From Methanococcoides methylutens (lineage in GTDB: Archaea > Halobacteriota > Methanosarcinia > Methanosarcinales > Methanosarcinaceae): a stretch of 64,000 bases of DNA. Shown in pieces: positions 62,176 through 64,000 of the stretch (the stretch's first letter is position 1; each line of letters begins with the position of its first letter). Under the pieces are notes generated by a model. That model was not told the DNA's origin, ran no database searches, and saw only the letters and a list, made by a program, of their open reading frames with translations. The translations under genes and the position numbers were made by a program. The stretch is taken from the NCBI RefSeq assembly GCF_000765475.1, contig NZ_JRHO01000010.1, positions 172,966-236,965 of the forward strand. Direction: 5' to 3'.

Positions 62176-62586
62176 TTAATTCAATGACTTAAGAATAATC
62201 CTAACTTGTTTTAATGAATATTCGACTCCAAATTTCTCTTTTATCAGGCTGGCAACCTGGGCAGTTGTCAAGCTCTTCTGAACCCTTAGGTATATCTTAA
62301 GGTCGCTCTTTTGATCTTCGCTTAGTTTGGAAGGTCTGCCTCCTCCATGGCGAGGCAACAATCCTGCATATCCATCCTTATTCCATCGTTTTTGCCAAAC
62401 GTATGCAACCTTCTTAGTAACTCCAACCTTGCTTGCAGCTTCCTCTACTGAGTCTCCCATATATCTGTATCTGATAAAGTATAAACGATCCAGTACTTTG
62501 ATCAATGTCTCAATATATCGTATCCTTTTGTTAAGTTCCTGGTGAGTCAATTTTTTTTGAATTGGTATCATTTCTGTTTTTACCAT
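62176..62586 (-). CDS. Stand-alone IS630-type helix-turn-helix protein
   Basis: A 136-residue protein equal to the DNA-binding N-terminal part of IS630/Tc1-type transposases. It has a first HTH (SVEEAASKVGVTKKVAYVWQ), a linker (GYAGLLPRHGGGRPSKLSED) and a second winged helix (TTAQVASLIKEKFGVEYSL). It ends exactly where the DDE domain should begin, and none follows in the 338 nt downstream. It is either the first ORF of a decayed element or a domesticated DNA-binding protein. It is divergent from mtmC, with only 166 nt between starts. Confidence 0.75.
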   Translation of the reverse strand: MVKTEMIPIQKKLTHQELNKRIRYIETLIKVLDRLYFIRYRYMGDSVEEAASKVGVTKKVAYVWQKRWNKDGYAGLLPRHGGGRPSKLSEDQKSDLKIYLRVQKSLTTAQVASLIKEKFGVEYSLKQVRIILKSLN

Positions 62587-62752
62587 GTCTATTGTTATTG
62601 TTTTATAAGTATAAATACATTGGTTTCAAATAAGAAAAGTTTATATGCGAGTATTCGCAAGGATTATTTGCAGTTGAACAGGACAAACGACCTTTCGGGA
62701 AAACAAGACTTTCCGATCGGGCTGTAAGACTGCTATTAAAAAGGTGATGAAA
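62587..62752 (+). promoter_or_regulatory. Divergent promoter and structured leader of mtmCB
   Basis: AGTTTATATGCG at 62638-62649 is the likely TATA box for mtmC, leaving a leader of about 80 nt. The leader holds a stem-loop (TCGGGAAA with TTTCCGA, 62695-62716). GGTGA at 62743-62747 is the ribosome binding site. TTTATAAGTATAAATAC at 62601-62617 suits the divergent helix-turn-helix gene. Confidence 0.55.
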
Positions 62753-63409
62753 ATGGGAAATCAGGAACTTTTTGACAAACTTAAAGATGCAATAGTAAAC
62801 CAGGACATTAACGGATGTCCAGCACTGACACAGGAAGCTCTCGATGCAGGATTATCTGCATTTGACATTATCAACGAAGCACTTGCACCAGGAATGAAGA
62901 TCGTTGGTGACAACTTCGAAGCAGCAACAATCTACCTTCCACAGATCATGATGTCTGCAAAGGCAATGAAAGCTGCAATGGAGATCCTTGAGCCAATTCT
63001 CGCAGAAGAGAAGGGCGACGAAGAGGGTGTCGGAATGGCTGTAACATTCGTACAGGAAGGAGATATTCACGATATCGGTCACCGTCTTGTTACAACAATG
63101 CTCGGTGCAAATGGATTTGACATTCTCGACCTTGGAACAGATATTCCAAACGAAGATGTTGTTGAAGCAATTGCAAAGAACAAGGGCAAGAAGATGATCC
63201 TTGTAGGTTCCGCACTTATGACAACCTCAATGCTCGGCCAGAAAGACGTAGTAAGGTTACTTGAAGAGGAGAACCTCAGAGGCGAAGTCAAGATCATGTT
63301 CGGTGGCGCACCAGTCACAGATGAATGGATCGCTGAGTGTGGTGCAGACGGCACAGCCGAAAATGCAGCAGAGGCAGCAAGAGTAGCACTTGAGCTTATG
63401 AGCGCATAA
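62753..63409 (+). CDS. mtmC: Monomethylamine corrinoid protein
   Basis: A 218-residue corrinoid carrier. It has an N-terminal helical cap (PALTQEALDAGLSAFDIINE, FLPQIMMSAKAM-like) and a B12-binding domain with the cobalt-coordinating motif GDIHDIGHRLV (His about residue 108), then VGSALMTTSML and MFGGAPV. It accepts the methyl group from methylamine via MtmB and passes it to coenzyme M via MtbA. Close agreement with Methanosarcina MtmC and the linkage to mtmB distinguish it from MtbC/MttC. The ATG at 62753 has GGTGA 5 nt upstream. Confidence 0.93.
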   Translation: MGNQELFDKLKDAIVNQDINGCPALTQEALDAGLSAFDIINEALAPGMKIVGDNFEAATIYLPQIMMSAKAMKAAMEILEPILAEEKGDEEGVGMAVTFVQEGDIHDIGHRLVTTMLGANGFDILDLGTDIPNEDVVEAIAKNKGKKMILVGSALMTTSMLGQKDVVRLLEEENLRGEVKIMFGGAPVTDEWIAECGADGTAENAAEAARVALELMSA

Positions 63410-63426
63410 ATTGGGGAGAAATTAAA

Positions 63427-64000
63427 ATGACATTCACAAAATCAGTAACTTGCTTTGACTTCTATGACCGAGCACAGAACGGTGAGAAATGCACCCAGGA
63501 TGACTGGGATTTGATGACCATTCCAATGAAGGCAATGGAACTCAAGCAGAAATACAACCTTGACTTTGGTACCGAGTTCGTTCCAACCGACAAGGACCAG
63601 ATGGAGAGACTCTTCAAGGCAGGTTTCGACATGCTCATTGAGTGTGGTATCTACTGCACAGACACAAAGAGGATCGTCAAATACACAGAAGACGAACTCT
63701 GGGACGCAATCAACAACCCAATGCCAGCATTCCAGCTCGGTACAGGCAGAGATGCAGTACAGATGAAGAAGAGATCTGTTGGTGACAAGAGAAAGCCAAT
63801 AGTACAGGGTGGTCCAACAGGTTCCCCAATCTCAGAAGATATGTTCTCTGCAATTCACATGAGCTATGCACTCGAGAAAGAAGTTGACACAATTGTAAAT
63901 GGTGTTATGATGACGGTTCGTGGTAAGCCACCTATACCAGGCAGCCCATACGAAGTTCTCGCAGCAAAGTCCGAAACAAGGATTATCAAGAACGCAGCAG
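63427..64000 (+). CDS. mtmB: Monomethylamine methyltransferase MtmB, 5' part
   Basis: 191 codons of mtmB, running off the window. The start (MTFTKSVTCFDFYDRAQNGE) and the segments CTQDDWDLM, ECGIYCTDTKRIVKYTEDE, VQGGPTGSPISED and GSPYEVLAAKSETRIIKNA follow Methanosarcina MtmB closely. The enzyme demethylates monomethylamine onto MtmC using pyrrolysine 202, encoded by UAG. That codon should come about ten codons after the right edge. GGGGAG lies upstream of the ATG, 17 nt after mtmC. Confidence 0.95.
   Translation, partial: MTFTKSVTCFDFYDRAQNGEKCTQDDWDLMTIPMKAMELKQKYNLDFGTEFVPTDKDQMERLFKAGFDMLIECGIYCTDTKRIVKYTEDELWDAINNPMPAFQLGTGRDAVQMKKRSVGDKRKPIVQGGPTGSPISEDMFSAIHMSYALEKEVDTIVNGVMMTVRGKPPIPGSPYEVLAAKSETRIIKNAA

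Noticed and set aside
62176..62586. Complete IS630 insertion sequence
   Set aside because: No DDE catalytic domain or clear terminal inverted repeats can be seen around the helix-turn-helix ORF.

Overview
The window is archaeal and most likely comes from a methylotrophic methanogen of the Methanosarcinaceae. The evidence is a complete molybdenum-type formylmethanofuran dehydrogenase operon (fmdEFACDB), a monomethylamine methyltransferase operon (mtmC and the 5' part of mtmB) at the right edge, archaeal-type genes (tRNA 2'-O-methyltransferase Trm56, AMP phosphorylase, type II GAPDH, archaeal NYN and CheF-like families), archaeal GGTGA/GGAG ribosome binding sites and TATA boxes, and a tRNA-Arg with a bulge-helix-bulge intron. 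The moderate AT-richness suggests a Methanococcoides/Methanolobus-like organism, but genus is inference only. Because mtmB is read through a UAG codon as pyrrolysine, in-frame UAG codons elsewhere deserve attention, and one is present here in a beta-propeller gene.

Layout. 1-1055: 5' part of a dCache chemoreceptor (minus). 1346-4850: sulfur block with a diverged tRNA-Cys, thiazole synthase Thi4, a cysteine-desulfurase homologue that has lost its PLP lysine, an IscU-DUF59 fusion and a small unknown protein. 5104-11863: fmdEFACDB followed by fdhD, the main one-carbon module. 12127-19504: exported and membrane proteins (NosD-like beta-helix, UAG-interrupted beta-propeller, membrane winged-helix regulator, DUF2339 protein). 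19580-25671: nuclease-like protein, a thioredoxin/DGC/permease operon with tandem operators, ModD, Nif3 and Trm56. 25668-33108: AMP phosphorylase, a Tad-like pilus/secretion locus (ATPase plus two membrane proteins) and class I fumarase.

33128-39524: tRNA-Leu, SnoaL-like protein, site-2 protease, K+ channel/RCK pair, TauE permease, intron-containing tRNA-Arg and rhomboid. 39603-46643: pheT, a second Tad-like locus in which the two membrane subunits are fused, and RNase HII. 46673-51873: a CTAG-rich repeat, purSQ, a CDP-alcohol phosphatidyltransferase, a TPR protein, an RND-transporter remnant, an asparagine synthetase lacking its glutaminase cysteine, and a Dph6-like protein. 51964-55531: a signalling cluster of KaiC-like ATPase, CheF-like protein and REC-PAS-PAS-DUF835 protein. 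55921-61837: NYN protein, homocitrate synthase-like gene, NAD kinase/IMPase pair, GAPDH, CooT-like and DUF89 proteins. 62176-64000: stand-alone IS630-type helix-turn-helix protein and mtmCB.

The physiological theme is methylotrophic methanogenesis: MtmB/MtmC bring in methyl groups from methylamine, and Fmd catalyses the terminal CO2/formylmethanofuran step needed for methyl oxidation. FdhD and ModD plausibly serve its molybdopterin cofactor and molybdenum supply. The less explained parts are the non-canonical Isc pair beside a tRNA-Cys and Thi4, the two differently organised Tad-like loci sharing promoter elements, the KaiC/CheF/DUF835 cluster, and the UAG-containing propeller.
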